Shown here one piece after another: positions 44,176-52,492 of a DNA stretch of 64,000 bases. How positions within the stretch are numbered: position 1 is the first letter of the stretch; every line of letters begins with the position of its first letter. Made by a program: the position numbers and the translations under genes. The DNA is from Macromonas bipunctata (GTDB taxonomy: Bacteria > Pseudomonadota > Gammaproteobacteria > Burkholderiales > Burkholderiaceae_C), in contig NZ_NWBQ01000048.1 of the NCBI RefSeq assembly GCF_002837135.1, positions 1 to 64,000 on the forward strand, written 5' to 3'. The notes under the pieces are model-generated. The model ran no database searches and had not been told where the DNA came from. It saw only the letters and a list, made by a program, of their open reading frames with translations.

Positions 44176-44988
44176 TTAGTAGCTGGCCCAGTAGTCCTGC
44201 TGATCAGTGGTGACGCAATGTATATTGCCCACCATATTATCTTCAATGTAAATATTTTCTTCGCTCAAGTATTTCATGAGTAAGTAACTTCCCATTCTTT
44301 CATTGCAGAATGAAAGAGCACGCCTTTGGTATTGACTTAAATCGGCTGGATGGTTGGTTTTGATGAAGTTTATGCAAATATCTTCAAGTTTAGACATTAC
44401 TTTTAGAAAGATAAATGCAGGCAGCGTTCCGAATTCCGAGCCCCCGGGGATCAAAACATCGCAATTTAAAAAGTTGAAAGAATCTGTTGGAGATAAAATT
44501 CCAAGATCCAAAGCTATTGCAGTGTATTTCAGTAAATCAGCAGGACGATGAACGTTGCAATACTGCCAGTATAAATTGCCTATGTTGACAGGCCGTGATA
44601 TTAAAATGTCTGGCAACGAAACACCATCAAATGGATCGGGTTTGGTGTTGCTGGTATTTTTAATGACCTTCATGCCAGGGTAGTTGGATGAAGGTTCACC
44701 TAGGCAATTGGGATGCAGAAATTTTCTGTATTGAAATATGGTGATTGAGTCTTCGTGAACCGAGATGTCTAACTTCTTATTTAGGAACAGCTCCAGAATT
44801 GCAAATGTTCCTGCGGAACCAGATAAGAATGGGTAGAAGAACTCAATCTCATGCGATGCGTCCAGCAATCGGTATTGTTTGAGATCTTGATCGCAATCCA
44901 CCTGATTGTGGCCTGTCCAGATAATGGTGGTATTCTCTGGAAGTTTGTAGGTAATCTCTTTGTGGGCAATGCAAAAAATATGGTTCAT
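44176..44988 (-). CDS. Unrecognised 270-aa protein of the glycan block
   Basis: I do not recognise this family with confidence. The protein begins MNHIFCIAHKEITYKLP, has acidic motif patches (TGHNQVDCDQDLKQY; DISVHEDSIT), and an alpha/beta alternation compatible with a small glycosyltransferase-like or other nucleotide-sugar enzyme. No signal peptide or membrane helix is visible. It begins 7 bases after the large glycosyltransferase stop, so the two are co-expressed, and it is followed after 65 bases by the oxygenase-like gene. It is the most AT-rich gene of the window by eye, with many AAT/ATT/AAA codons. Confidence 0.6.
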   Translation of the reverse strand: MNHIFCIAHKEITYKLPENTTIIWTGHNQVDCDQDLKQYRLLDASHEIEFFYPFLSGSAGTFAILELFLNKKLDISVHEDSITIFQYRKFLHPNCLGEPSSNYPGMKVIKNTSNTKPDPFDGVSLPDILISRPVNIGNLYWQYCNVHRPADLLKYTAIALDLGILSPTDSFNFLNCDVLIPGGSEFGTLPAFIFLKVMSKLEDICINFIKTNHPADLSQYQRRALSFCNERMGSYLLMKYLSEENIYIEDNMVGNIHCVTTDQQDYWASY

Positions 44989-44995
44989 GATTTAC

Positions 44996-47900
44996 TTATT
45001 CAAAAATTTTTCGATGCCATTCATGGGCATTCTTAGATATGTAGAAATTATCTTCGACCCATTCGTGGAGTTGTTTGCCTTTTTGTACCCTTAATTCGCG
45101 ATTGTTTATTAAGGCTTCAATATTTTCCAGCCACTCTTTCGAGTTGTTCTTGCACTTGTACACAGGCGGGTTCGCAACGCGAAACGGATACACGTCCGAG
45201 CACACCACAGGCCATCCCATCGCACCATATTCAAGCAAGCGTAGGTTGCTCTTGCACTCATTAAATTGGTTATCTTCCAATGGTGCGATAGCAATATCGA
45301 GATCAAGAGATGACAGCTTCTTGGGGTATTGCCTGTAAGAAACAAATGGATGAAATTCTTTGATGTAAGGACGCAAATCGTCTGGACACATGCCCATGAA
45401 GATCCAATCCACCTTGTCACTTAAAGTTGCGACCACATCGGTCATCATTTGCAAATCGCCCAGATGCTGTGCAGCACCCGCCCAACCTACGCGCAGCCGT
45501 TGCCTTTCTGGAGGAGGGCCATGGTAAAAAATGCCCCAATCTTCTTCATCTAGGCAGTTGGGCATGACGTGTACGTCGTCGCAGTATTTTTGGTAAAAAT
45601 CTGCCAGAGGTTGCGTTGAGGTAATCAGCCGATTGCTTAGACTTAACGCTTCGCGCATACGTGTATCGCCTTCGCGCTGGTGAATGTTGTAGTTTGGATG
45701 GTGTTTGGACAGATTCCGCAACAAATCGTCCACCATTTGAACAATGAACAGTTCTGGGCACACCAGACGGTATTCACGCAACAATTTGAATTGCAAATCG
45801 GCAATACTGTGCTGAACTATCAAGCGGTCTGGATTGGCACGTGCCAATTCGATGGCTGTGGGTGTACGCACGTTGCGGTTGACCATGGGTAGCACCACGC
45901 AGGTCTTGGCCAATCCTGCATTTTGTACCGCATGCAGCGGTTCAACCACACGGTATTGGCCTGAGCCACTGGAAATGGGCAGTGCCAGCACGGTAGGGCG
46001 GTCTTTGCGCGAGCGGTGCCAATCGATCACGATATCGGTTTCAATGTCGTAAGCGCGCACCAGCGACAAATGGCGGTTATAACAACCATCACGCGCTAAA
46101 GTAGAGCCCCAGCGACGCAAGAGGTGTTCTTTTTCAGTGATGGCTTGGCCTTGCAGGTACAACGATTTTTCTGGATCGTAGGCCAAGAAAGCCACCGTTT
46201 TGCTGCCTTGGTGCAAGACATTGCTGATGGGAGTCCACACATGCCGGTAACCCTCATAACCAGCGCGCAGGCAATAATCCAGCACGGTGTAGTACAGCGA
46301 AAACTCGGTGGTGTTGAAGCCGTTGAGGCTTTGCCACAGGCTGCGGCGTGTCAGAAAACAATGGCCCGCCACGGTGGTCACGTCTTGCGCGGTTTGCAGG
46401 CGTGAGTACACCCCTTGTTCTTCCAGCAGGCCGCGTTCACCCAGATAGGGAGCTGTGCTGTTGAGCAACCCAGCAATCATTGGCCCGCCCACCAGACGAG
46501 GATCTTTTTGCACTTGCAACGTCAGGCGTGGTGCCACACAGCCAATGTCGCTTTGCTCCATATAAGCGCACAGGGTTTGCAGCCAGTAACTGTGCAGGGC
46601 TTCGGTGTCGTCATCGGCAAATAGCAGCAAATTGCCTGTAGCCACGGCGGCACCTGCGTTCAGTGCGGCGGCGTGGTTGTAGTGACCGTCGGGCGTTTGC
46701 ACCACGCGAATGGGCACCGACAGCTGTGCAATGTCGGGCTCTGCAATGGCCTCACAGGTGGTCGCGTATTGGGTCTCTTGTGTTACCAAAACCACTTCGG
46801 TCAATTGTGGGTCTTTGAACGCTTCCAGCGAGCGCAACAAACATTGCAAGTACCCCAACTGGTGTCCGGTTGGGATAATGACAGATACGCGGTGTGGTGT
46901 TTTTGGGTGGTATTCCACCAAGCGAGTGCCCCAGGTTTGGCCGGGTTGCACGCTGGCGTGCAGTTGTTGCTGTTGCAAAAATGCCTGCAACTGCGCCATT
47001 TCGTCGGCTTCTGTATGCGCCGCTGCTTGGCCTGTACTGTGTGCCAGTACCGTGTCGATGTGTGCTACAGCGGCTTTGCCATGCTGGGCCAGCAGTTGCA
47101 TGGCCAACCCATAGCTGTTGCCCATGTGGCCGGGGTTGGATTGCTGAAACCAAACGCTGCTGCGTACGGCAATGGCCGAACCCAGGTAATTAAAGGCGCG
47201 CAGCCATTCAATGTTGGCATCGGGCTTGAAGTGTGGCACGGGGCCGTTGTTGTCGGGGCCAGGCTGATCGTCGTCGCAGTACACCAGTTGAATGGAAGCA
47301 TCGCGCGCGCTCAGTGCAAATTCCACCAATGCATGGGGCTCCAGTGTGGTGCCTGCTTCCAGCAACAGTGTCCACGGGGCGGGGCTGGCCACCATGGCCA
47401 GTGGGGTTGTTGCATCGTGTTGTATCCACCGCAAATGTCCGCCCAGTTCTTCTTCATTGACCGGACAGGAAACGGGTGCAATCACTGTAATGTGAGTAGG
47501 TTTCCAGAAGTTGTGTTCTAGGCTGTCCAGGCTGGAGGCTATCGCCTCCATGTCGGTGTGGGTGGCGTAGAGCAGAACCTCAAAGGTTGGCAGCGTGCCC
47601 GAAGCCACATGCTCTGCGTAGATGTCGGCATCAATTTCGCGCAATGAGCTGCGTTTGCGCCAGATTTGGTATTGTTCTTGTAAGTGGCGGTATTTGGTGG
47701 CATCGGCCCAGCGGGCACGTTCTTTCTTCTCGATAGCCCATTCTTCAAGAGGTTCCAGCACCGCACCTGGCCACGCTTGTGCCAGTGTCAAGGTTTGGGC
47801 CACAGTGTTAGCACGTTCCGCAAAATGCCGCACATCGGCCTCGGAATGAACCACCATTTGTTGGTAACGTGCGGCAAAGTCGTCCAGTTCAGTGCGCAGC

Positions 47901-48688
47901 GTAGCGGTTTGCGCGTCCGTCAGTGTGTCTTGGTTCCAAACGGTGCCTTGGGTGTCCCAGTAACCCTGTGGCGCTGTGATCAGCGAGCGGTCATTGGACA
48001 CGTAAATGACAGGGCAACCGCACAACCGTGCTTCGGTCACAATGGTGCCGGTTTCGTAGGCGTACAGGCAAGGCGCTTGCCGCAGCAAGGTGGCTCTTTC
48101 AATTTCTGACAGTTTTCCCGCAATGACGGGTGAAATGTCTGTGGCGTGTGCGTGCTCAGGCCGTGGGGTGCAATCGTAGGTGTGCAGCAATTCGGCATAC
48201 AGCAATGCGTTGCCGTTGCGTGGTGAGCTGGGGTCGGTATAAAACAGCTCTGGGTTGGCCGATGGCAGGCGCAGCGTGACCGTCTCTGACGCGACTGTGG
48301 GCGTGCTGGGTGGCAACAACCGGGCTTCCCCCTGCATTTGTTCCACGCCGTCAATAAAAAAGCCTTCTGACACGTATTCCACGAGCAAGCCAGCGTGTGT
48401 TGTTCCGGTTCCTGCATTGCCCAGCCTGACCGTGACCGGAATACGTCCTGCGCGGTAGTGTGCAGCTTGTATCTGAGGGGTCAGTTGCGGGGTCCACAAA
48501 CCACCGTGGGTTTGAACGGTACCTGACACGTAAGCCTCGTAACCCAGCTGGTTGAGCGTATCGCACAGCCTATGCAGGCGTGCTGCCATTGCATTGTTGT
48601 CACCAAACGACGCGGTTTGAATATAGAAAGGAGCAGCTAAGGTGCGACCACGACGATCTGCTGTGGGGTGTGACGAGGCTGATTGCAT
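44996..48688 (-). CDS. Multi-module glycosyltransferase, 1230 aa
   Basis: Four glycosyltransferase-like modules follow one another. Residues about 20-300 look like a GT4-type fold (IQTASFGDNNAMAARLHRL; TEARLCGCPVIYVSNDRS). About 365-560 form a GT2-like module with the LVYCDDDQPG and PHFKPDANIEWL signature. About 598-840 form a full GT2 module (HRVSVIIPTGHQLGYL, HYNHAAALNAGAAVATG, FADDDTE, VAGHCFLTRRSLW). About 895-1230 form a GT4 module (RLRVGWAGAAQHLGDL, LRLLEYGAMGWPVVCSDVYP). There is no signal or membrane segment, so it is cytosolic. Comparable large enzymes glycosylate flagellin in Pseudomonas and Burkholderia. The ATG at 48688 is chosen, though it lacks a good ribosome site; the frame is open 20 codons upstream. 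Confidence 0.82.
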   Translation of the reverse strand: MQSASSHPTADRRGRTLAAPFYIQTASFGDNNAMAARLHRLCDTLNQLGYEAYVSGTVQTHGGLWTPQLTPQIQAAHYRAGRIPVTVRLGNAGTGTTHAGLLVEYVSEGFFIDGVEQMQGEARLLPPSTPTVASETVTLRLPSANPELFYTDPSSPRNGNALLYAELLHTYDCTPRPEHAHATDISPVIAGKLSEIERATLLRQAPCLYAYETGTIVTEARLCGCPVIYVSNDRSLITAPQGYWDTQGTVWNQDTLTDAQTATLRTELDDFAARYQQMVVHSEADVRHFAERANTVAQTLTLAQAWPGAVLEPLEEWAIEKKERARWADATKYRHLQEQYQIWRKRSSLREIDADIYAEHVASGTLPTFEVLLYATHTDMEAIASSLDSLEHNFWKPTHITVIAPVSCPVNEEELGGHLRWIQHDATTPLAMVASPAPWTLLLEAGTTLEPHALVEFALSARDASIQLVYCDDDQPGPDNNGPVPHFKPDANIEWLRAFNYLGSAIAVRSSVWFQQSNPGHMGNSYGLAMQLLAQHGKAAVAHIDTVLAHSTGQAAAHTEADEMAQLQAFLQQQQLHASVQPGQTWGTRLVEYHPKTPHRVSVIIPTGHQLGYLQCLLRSLEAFKDPQLTEVVLVTQETQYATTCEAIAEPDIAQLSVPIRVVQTPDGHYNHAAALNAGAAVATGNLLLFADDDTEALHSYWLQTLCAYMEQSDIGCVAPRLTLQVQKDPRLVGGPMIAGLLNSTAPYLGERGLLEEQGVYSRLQTAQDVTTVAGHCFLTRRSLWQSLNGFNTTEFSLYYTVLDYCLRAGYEGYRHVWTPISNVLHQGSKTVAFLAYDPEKSLYLQGQAITEKEHLLRRWGSTLARDGCYNRHLSLVRAYDIETDIVIDWHRSRKDRPTVLALPISSGSGQYRVVEPLHAVQNAGLAKTCVVLPMVNRNVRTPTAIELARANPDRLIVQHSIADLQFKLLREYRLVCPELFIVQMVDDLLRNLSKHHPNYNIHQREGDTRMREALSLSNRLITSTQPLADFYQKYCDDVHVMPNCLDEEDWGIFYHGPPPERQRLRVGWAGAAQHLGDLQMMTDVVATLSDKVDWIFMGMCPDDLRPYIKEFHPFVSYRQYPKKLSSLDLDIAIAPLEDNQFNECKSNLRLLEYGAMGWPVVCSDVYPFRVANPPVYKCKNNSKEWLENIEALINNRELRVQKGKQLHEWVEDNFYISKNAHEWHRKIFE

Positions 48689-48720
48689 GTGAAAAAAGTG
48701 TAGAAGCAACGGCCCTGAAC

Positions 48721-48750
48721 AATCTAAGGCAGAGCCCAACCTTATCACAA
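48721..48750 (-). promoter_or_regulatory. Weak promoter candidate for the glycan block
   Basis: On the minus strand TTGTGA, 18 bases, TAGATT gives 4 of 6 matches at each element. It lies between the hairpin after fliC2 and the glycosyltransferase start, where a promoter is expected if the block is transcribed apart from fliC2. Confidence 0.3.
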
Positions 48751-48751
48751 A

Positions 48752-48775
48752 CCCACGGGTACACGGCCCCGTGGG
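48752..48775 (-). terminator. Hairpin after fliC2
   Basis: CCCACGGG (48752-48759) and CCCGTGGG (48768-48775) form a perfect 8-bp stem with an 8-base loop, 16 bases after the fliC2 stop. Only three T residues follow on the minus strand, so it may terminate weakly and let part of the transcripts run into the glycan genes. Confidence 0.5.
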
Positions 48776-48791
48776 ATGGTGAAAACAAGAC

Positions 48792-49634
48792 TCAGTTCAA
48801 CAGCTTCATGACACCTTGCGGCACTTGGTTGGCCTGCGCGATCATGGCGGTGGAGGCCTGTTGCAGGATTTGGGCGCGGCTGAGGTTGGCCGATTCGGCG
48901 GCAAAGTCGGCATCGACAATGCGACCACGGGCGGCACTTTGACTTTCGATGGAGGTTTGCAGGTTGGAGATAGTGTTGTCAAAACGACTTTGAATGGCAC
49001 CGATGCTGGCACGGCGGTCGTTGACCAAGGCCAAAGCAGCATCAAGAGCCGCCAGTGTGCCTGTGTTGGCATTGCCCGCCGAGGTTGCTGCAACCAATGC
49101 ACCTGCGCTGGCAGATGCTACACCAGACAAAGCACTGACGTTGGTGTCGGCAGACGAAATAGTAATGAATTGATCTGCGGTGCCATTGGCGCCCACTTGG
49201 AAACCGACACCGCCACCTGTCAATACCGCTTGCCCATTAAACAAGGTGGCAGACATGGTGCGTGCCACTTCAGCCGCCAACTGACCATATTCTTTGTTCA
49301 GGGCAGAAACGTCGGTTGAACTCAGGGTAGAGTTGCCGGCCTGTACCGTCAATTCGCGCATGCGTTGCAGCATGTTGCCGATGTTGCCCAATGCTCCTTC
49401 AGCGGTTTGGGTAAAAGAAATACCGTCGTTGGCGTTGCGGATGGCCACCGTCATGCCGCGCGATTGGGTGTCCATGCGGTCGGCAATGGCCAGACCTGCT
49501 GCATCGTCTTTGGCAGTGTTGACGCGCAGACCCGAAGACAAGCGGGCCATAGCGGTGCCCAGCGCAGCTTGCGAGTTGGCCGCTTGGCGCTGTGCGTTGA
49601 TCGACATGACGTTGGTGTTGATGCCCATGGCCAT
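48792..49634 (-). CDS. fliC: Flagellin, copy 2
   Basis: The 280-residue flagellin has conserved N- and C-terminal D0/D1 domains ([78 protein letters not shown]) and almost no D2/D3, only a short Ser/Thr/Ala-rich bridge near 150-200. That exposed bridge is the likely O-glycosylation site. It closely resembles fliC1 but differs in the bridge and in residues such as [12 protein letters not shown] at the end. CTCCTT (AGGAG on the coding strand) 7 bases upstream supports the ATG at 49634. Confidence 0.93.
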   Translation of the reverse strand: MAMGINTNVMSINAQRQAANSQAALGTAMARLSSGLRVNTAKDDAAGLAIADRMDTQSRGMTVAIRNANDGISFTQTAEGALGNIGNMLQRMRELTVQAGNSTLSSTDVSALNKEYGQLAAEVARTMSATLFNGQAVLTGGGVGFQVGANGTADQFITISSADTNVSALSGVASASAGALVAATSAGNANTGTLAALDAALALVNDRRASIGAIQSRFDNTISNLQTSIESQSAARGRIVDADFAAESANLSRAQILQQASTAMIAQANQVPQGVMKLLN

Positions 49635-49749
49635 AGTAAAGCTCCTTGAAACAGAAAAAAACAGATGCCTGCCACACTTTCAAGACGCCTCTGCTGTGTG
49701 CCTGAGAGTGACTGGATGTGTTGGCATTGTTGTCTGGCTGCACCAAAGA

Positions 49750-49774
49750 CAAAGCCCCGATAAACGGGGCTTTG
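49750..49774 (-). terminator. Hairpin after fliD
   Basis: CAAAGCCCCG and CGGGGCTTTG form a perfect 10-bp stem with loop ATAAA, 17 bases after the fliD stop. The T tract on the minus strand is interrupted (TTTGTCTTT), so termination is probably partial. Confidence 0.6.
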
Positions 49775-49791
49775 AGGGGGTAAATTTGGGA

Positions 49792-51249
49792 TCAGTTGTT
49801 GGAGTTGTTGTTGTTCCACGCCGAGATTTGTTGTGTAACGTAATTGCTCATGGAGTTGAGACTGGAGATTTTGGTGTCCAGTGCGCTGTACATCTTGTAG
49901 AGACGGTCTTCTGTCTTGTTGATGCGTGTTTGCATTCTGTCCATGTCGTTCTGGTTGCGGCTAACAGCTTGTTGCAAGGCGTTGTTGCGTCCTGACAACA
50001 AACCTTCCACACCGTTGGCACCAAAAGCATAGTCGTAAAAACGACGTGCCATGCCAGTATCGGTGTTGGTGGTACCCGCCGCCGAGAAGAAGGTTTTCAA
50101 ATCTTCTGGTTTGGTCAGCGCCGATGTCAATTTTGTGGCGTTGGTGGTCAGGGTGCCATCACGTTGCAGTTCCAGCCCTACGTCGCTCAAGCGGCCAAAG
50201 GTGGTGCCTGCTGGGCCAGTGCTGCCCACCATGGTTTTGAGGGTATTGAGCAAACCTGTGGCCGTGCCATCACCTTGCAACGCACCGGCGGTTTTGGTGT
50301 CGGCATCGTATTTGGTGAGTGTGGATAAGTTGCTGACAATGGCGTTGTAAGCCTTGACGAAAGCCTCCACCGCCTCTTTGGCAGGTTTGGTGTCGTTGCC
50401 AACGGTAATGGTGGCGGGTGTGGCCCCAGTGGTTTGTTGCAGGTTAAGGGTCAAGCCCGGTACCGCATCTTTGAGTGTGTTGGAGGCCGAGGTAACTGCC
50501 ACACCTTCAATAGTGGCCTGTGCATCTAGTCCTTCTTGCGAGCGTTGCATGCCATAACCGGCGGCTGTGCCAGTGTAGGCCAACGCCCCAATGCCGGTGT
50601 TGGTGGTAATGGGCGTACTTTGGTCAGCACCTTCAAAGGCCTCAATTTTGAAGGCCATGTTGGCACCAGTGTTGTTACTGCGCATGACCAGTTGGTCGTT
50701 GCCTCCCACGCTGATGACGGTCGCAGTTACCCCTGCGCCTGCAGTGTTGATTTTGCCTGCGATGGTACTGAGGTTGTCGGTATTGTCGATGTTGACAGTA
50801 ACCGGAGACCCGGACGCGTTAAAAGTGCTGGCATCAGCCCATGCACCCAAAGAAATTTGCAGATTGCCCGAGGTGCCGCCAACAGCACCGCCAGCAGGGA
50901 TAGGGCTGGAAAAATTGCTGCGTACTGATTGAGCTTGTGCCAGCTGCGACACCGATACGTTAAAAGAACCGACCACAGCCGATTCTGCCGCAGAACCTGA
51001 AACGGCGGTTTCGCTGCTTGATTTGAAAGAGCGGGCATTCCAACTGGACAAGCCCATCAATTTTTGTGAGGCATCCTGTACCGCCGACAGCTGCGATTTG
51101 ATGGTGCCCCAGGTGGAAATCTGGCTGCTGAGTTTGCTGCCTTTGCTTTGCAACTGCGTCAGGGGCTTGCTTTCCAGCTGCACCAGTTGCGAAACAATGC
51201 TTTTGACATCCAGACCGCTGCCAATACCTGTGGAAGAAATGCCGGCCAT
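49792..51249 (-). CDS. fliD: Filament cap protein FliD
   Basis: FliD (HAP2) caps the filament and guides flagellin insertion. The 485-residue protein has the family N-terminus STGIGSGLDVKSIVSQLVQL and LTQLQSKGSKLSSQISTWG, a variable middle, and the C-terminal coiled coil (MDRMQTRINKTEDRLYKMYS, LNSMSNYVTQQISAWN). AGGAG precedes the ATG. It lies between the two flagellin genes, each unit followed by its own hairpin. Its chaperone candidates are the two FliT-like proteins. Confidence 0.94.
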   Translation of the reverse strand: MAGISSTGIGSGLDVKSIVSQLVQLESKPLTQLQSKGSKLSSQISTWGTIKSQLSAVQDASQKLMGLSSWNARSFKSSSETAVSGSAAESAVVGSFNVSVSQLAQAQSVRSNFSSPIPAGGAVGGTSGNLQISLGAWADASTFNASGSPVTVNIDNTDNLSTIAGKINTAGAGVTATVISVGGNDQLVMRSNNTGANMAFKIEAFEGADQSTPITTNTGIGALAYTGTAAGYGMQRSQEGLDAQATIEGVAVTSASNTLKDAVPGLTLNLQQTTGATPATITVGNDTKPAKEAVEAFVKAYNAIVSNLSTLTKYDADTKTAGALQGDGTATGLLNTLKTMVGSTGPAGTTFGRLSDVGLELQRDGTLTTNATKLTSALTKPEDLKTFFSAAGTTNTDTGMARRFYDYAFGANGVEGLLSGRNNALQQAVSRNQNDMDRMQTRINKTEDRLYKMYSALDTKISSLNSMSNYVTQQISAWNNNNSNN

Positions 51250-51304
51250 GATGGACTCCTGTAGCTAAAAATAAGAATGTAGTGTGGGGCTAAGTATGCC
51301 ACGG

Positions 51305-51344
51305 CTATAAAAAAACCGGCTCTGGAAAAAGACCAGAGCCGGTT
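51305..51344 (-). terminator. Strong intrinsic terminator after fliC1
   Basis: AACCGGCTCTGG (51314-51325) and CCAGAGCCGGTT (51333-51344) form a perfect 12-bp stem with a 7-base loop, followed on the minus strand by a run of about seven T residues. It lies 22 bases after the fliC1 stop. Confidence 0.9.
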
Positions 51345-51366
51345 GCAGAGAGGAAGCTCTGGCGAA

Positions 51367-52212
51367 TTAACGCAGCAGAGACATCACGCCTTGCGACAAC
51401 TGGTTGGCTTGTGCAATCATGGCGGTGGAGGCTTGTTGCAGAATTTGCGACTTGCTCAAGTTGGCAGATTCCGCAGCAAAATCGGCATCCACAATGCGGC
51501 CACGGGCAGCACTTTGGCTTTCCACCGAGGTTTGCAGGTTGGAAATGGTGTTATCGAAACGGCTTTGAATCGCCCCCAAGCTGGCCCGACGTTCGTTCAC
51601 CAGTGCCAGTGCCGAGTCAATGGCAGACAGCGTGGCGGTGTTGGCGTTGCCAGCAGAAGTTGCTGCGACCAGCGCACCAGCCGTGGCAGAAGCCACAGCA
51701 GTGACACCAGCGCCGTTGATGTCACCCGAACCAATGGTAATGAATTGGTCGGCGGTGCCGTTGGCACCCACTTGGAAACCCACACCAGCGGTGCTGTTTA
51801 ACACGGATTGACCGTTGAACTGTGTGGCCGACACGGTGCGGCTGATTTCGGCAGCCAGTTGGCCGTACTCTTTGTTCAGCGCGCTGATGTCGGTGGCGCT
51901 CAGGGTCGAGTTACCGGCTTGCACGGTCAACTCGCGCATGCGTTGCAGCATGTTGCCGATGTTGCCCAATGCGCCCTCAGCGGTTTGGGTCAAGGAAATA
52001 CCATCGTTGGCATTGCGGATAGCCACGGACATGCCACGCGATTGGGAGTCCATGCGGTCGGCAATGGCCAAGCCAGCGGAATCGTCCTTGGCGCTGTTGA
52101 CGCGCAGGCCAGACGACAAACGGGCCATGGAAGTGCCCAACGACTCTTGGGCTTTGGCAGCCATGCGCTGTGCGTTGATGGATTGAACGTTGGTGTTGAT
52201 ACCCATAGCCAT
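51367..52212 (-). CDS. fliC: Flagellin, copy 1 (main flagellin)
   Basis: The 281-residue flagellin has the same minimal layout as copy 2: complete D0/D1 blocks ([58 protein letters not shown]) and a short variable bridge at about 150-200 rich in Gly, Ala, Ser and Thr ([18 protein letters not shown]). It has a good AGGAG site, a sigma-28-like promoter, a structured leader and a strong terminator, so it is probably the major flagellin and a monocistronic unit. The open frame extends 42 codons upstream into the leader, but MAMGINTN is the family start. Confidence 0.95.
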   Translation of the reverse strand: MAMGINTNVQSINAQRMAAKAQESLGTSMARLSSGLRVNSAKDDSAGLAIADRMDSQSRGMSVAIRNANDGISLTQTAEGALGNIGNMLQRMRELTVQAGNSTLSATDISALNKEYGQLAAEISRTVSATQFNGQSVLNSTAGVGFQVGANGTADQFITIGSGDINGAGVTAVASATAGALVAATSAGNANTATLSAIDSALALVNERRASLGAIQSRFDNTISNLQTSVESQSAARGRIVDADFAAESANLSKSQILQQASTAMIAQANQLSQGVMSLLR

Positions 52213-52238
52213 GATGATTACTCCTCGTGTGGAACAGT

Positions 52239-52305
52239 ACCGGCCTGATGCCGGTGTCAAGTCCAGCCCTGTGCTGGGTTTGACCACGTAGCCCTGACAC
52301 GGGCT
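52239..52305 (-). promoter_or_regulatory. Three stem-loops in the fliC1 leader
   Basis: Three perfect short inverted repeats follow one another: ACCGGC/GCCGGT (52239-52255, loop CTGAT), CCAGC/GCTGG (52263-52277, 5-base loop) and AGCCC/GGGCT (52290-52305, 6-base loop). All lie between the predicted sigma-28 start site (about 52310) and the ribosome site. They are candidates for mRNA stabilisation or translational control of flagellin. Confidence 0.6.
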
Positions 52306-52316
52306 CGTTACTGGTT

Positions 52317-52344
52317 CTTTCGGTAGACCGATGGGCAAACTTTA
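52317..52344 (-). promoter_or_regulatory. Sigma-28 (FliA) promoter of fliC1
   Basis: On the minus strand a perfect TAAAGTTT (-35) is followed after 12 bases by ACCGAAAG, which matches the GCCGATAA -10 at 5 of 8. Spacing is one base over the enterobacterial 11. It lies about 105 bases before the fliC1 ATG. Confidence 0.7.
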
Positions 52345-52492
52345 GGGGGTAAAGGCCGAAAAATCAATGAATTTCTGCAATTTCTCGGGCTTTGTCGATC
52401 CGTCTTTTCAATGTAGAGGGGGTTGGGCCTGCTGTTGGGTGCGTGGTGGCCTGCACGTGGGTGGTGTCGGTTTTGCTGGCATCATCTGTGCC

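Larger units (their letters stand above)
35999..48688 (-). other. Putative flagellin glycosylation island
   Basis: Eleven genes on one strand, mostly overlapping or closely spaced, fill the space between fliC2 and fliS. They encode a CDP-sugar branch (RfbF, RfbG, cupin epimerase, C-methyltransferase, SDR), three other methyltransferases, a 2OG-oxygenase-like protein, an unknown protein and a multi-module glycosyltransferase. No O-unit flippase, polymerase, ligase or initiating enzyme is present, which argues against an O-antigen locus. Composition is lower in GC than the flanks and varies between genes, most strikingly at 42.5-45 kb and 37.0-37.9 kb, suggesting assembly by transfer. Target and product are inferred from context. 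Confidence 0.7.

Noticed and set aside
35999-48688. Reading the island as an O-antigen or capsule locus
   Set aside because: No flippase, polymerase, ABC exporter, ligase or initiating phosphoglycosyltransferase is visible, and it is enclosed by flagellar genes. It could still supply sugar to LPS, so this is not final.
51250-51310. Sigma-54 promoter before fliD (TGGCATACTTAGC on the minus strand)
   Set aside because: The GG and GC doublets are 8 bases apart instead of 10, and the region is occupied by the fliC1 terminator tail.
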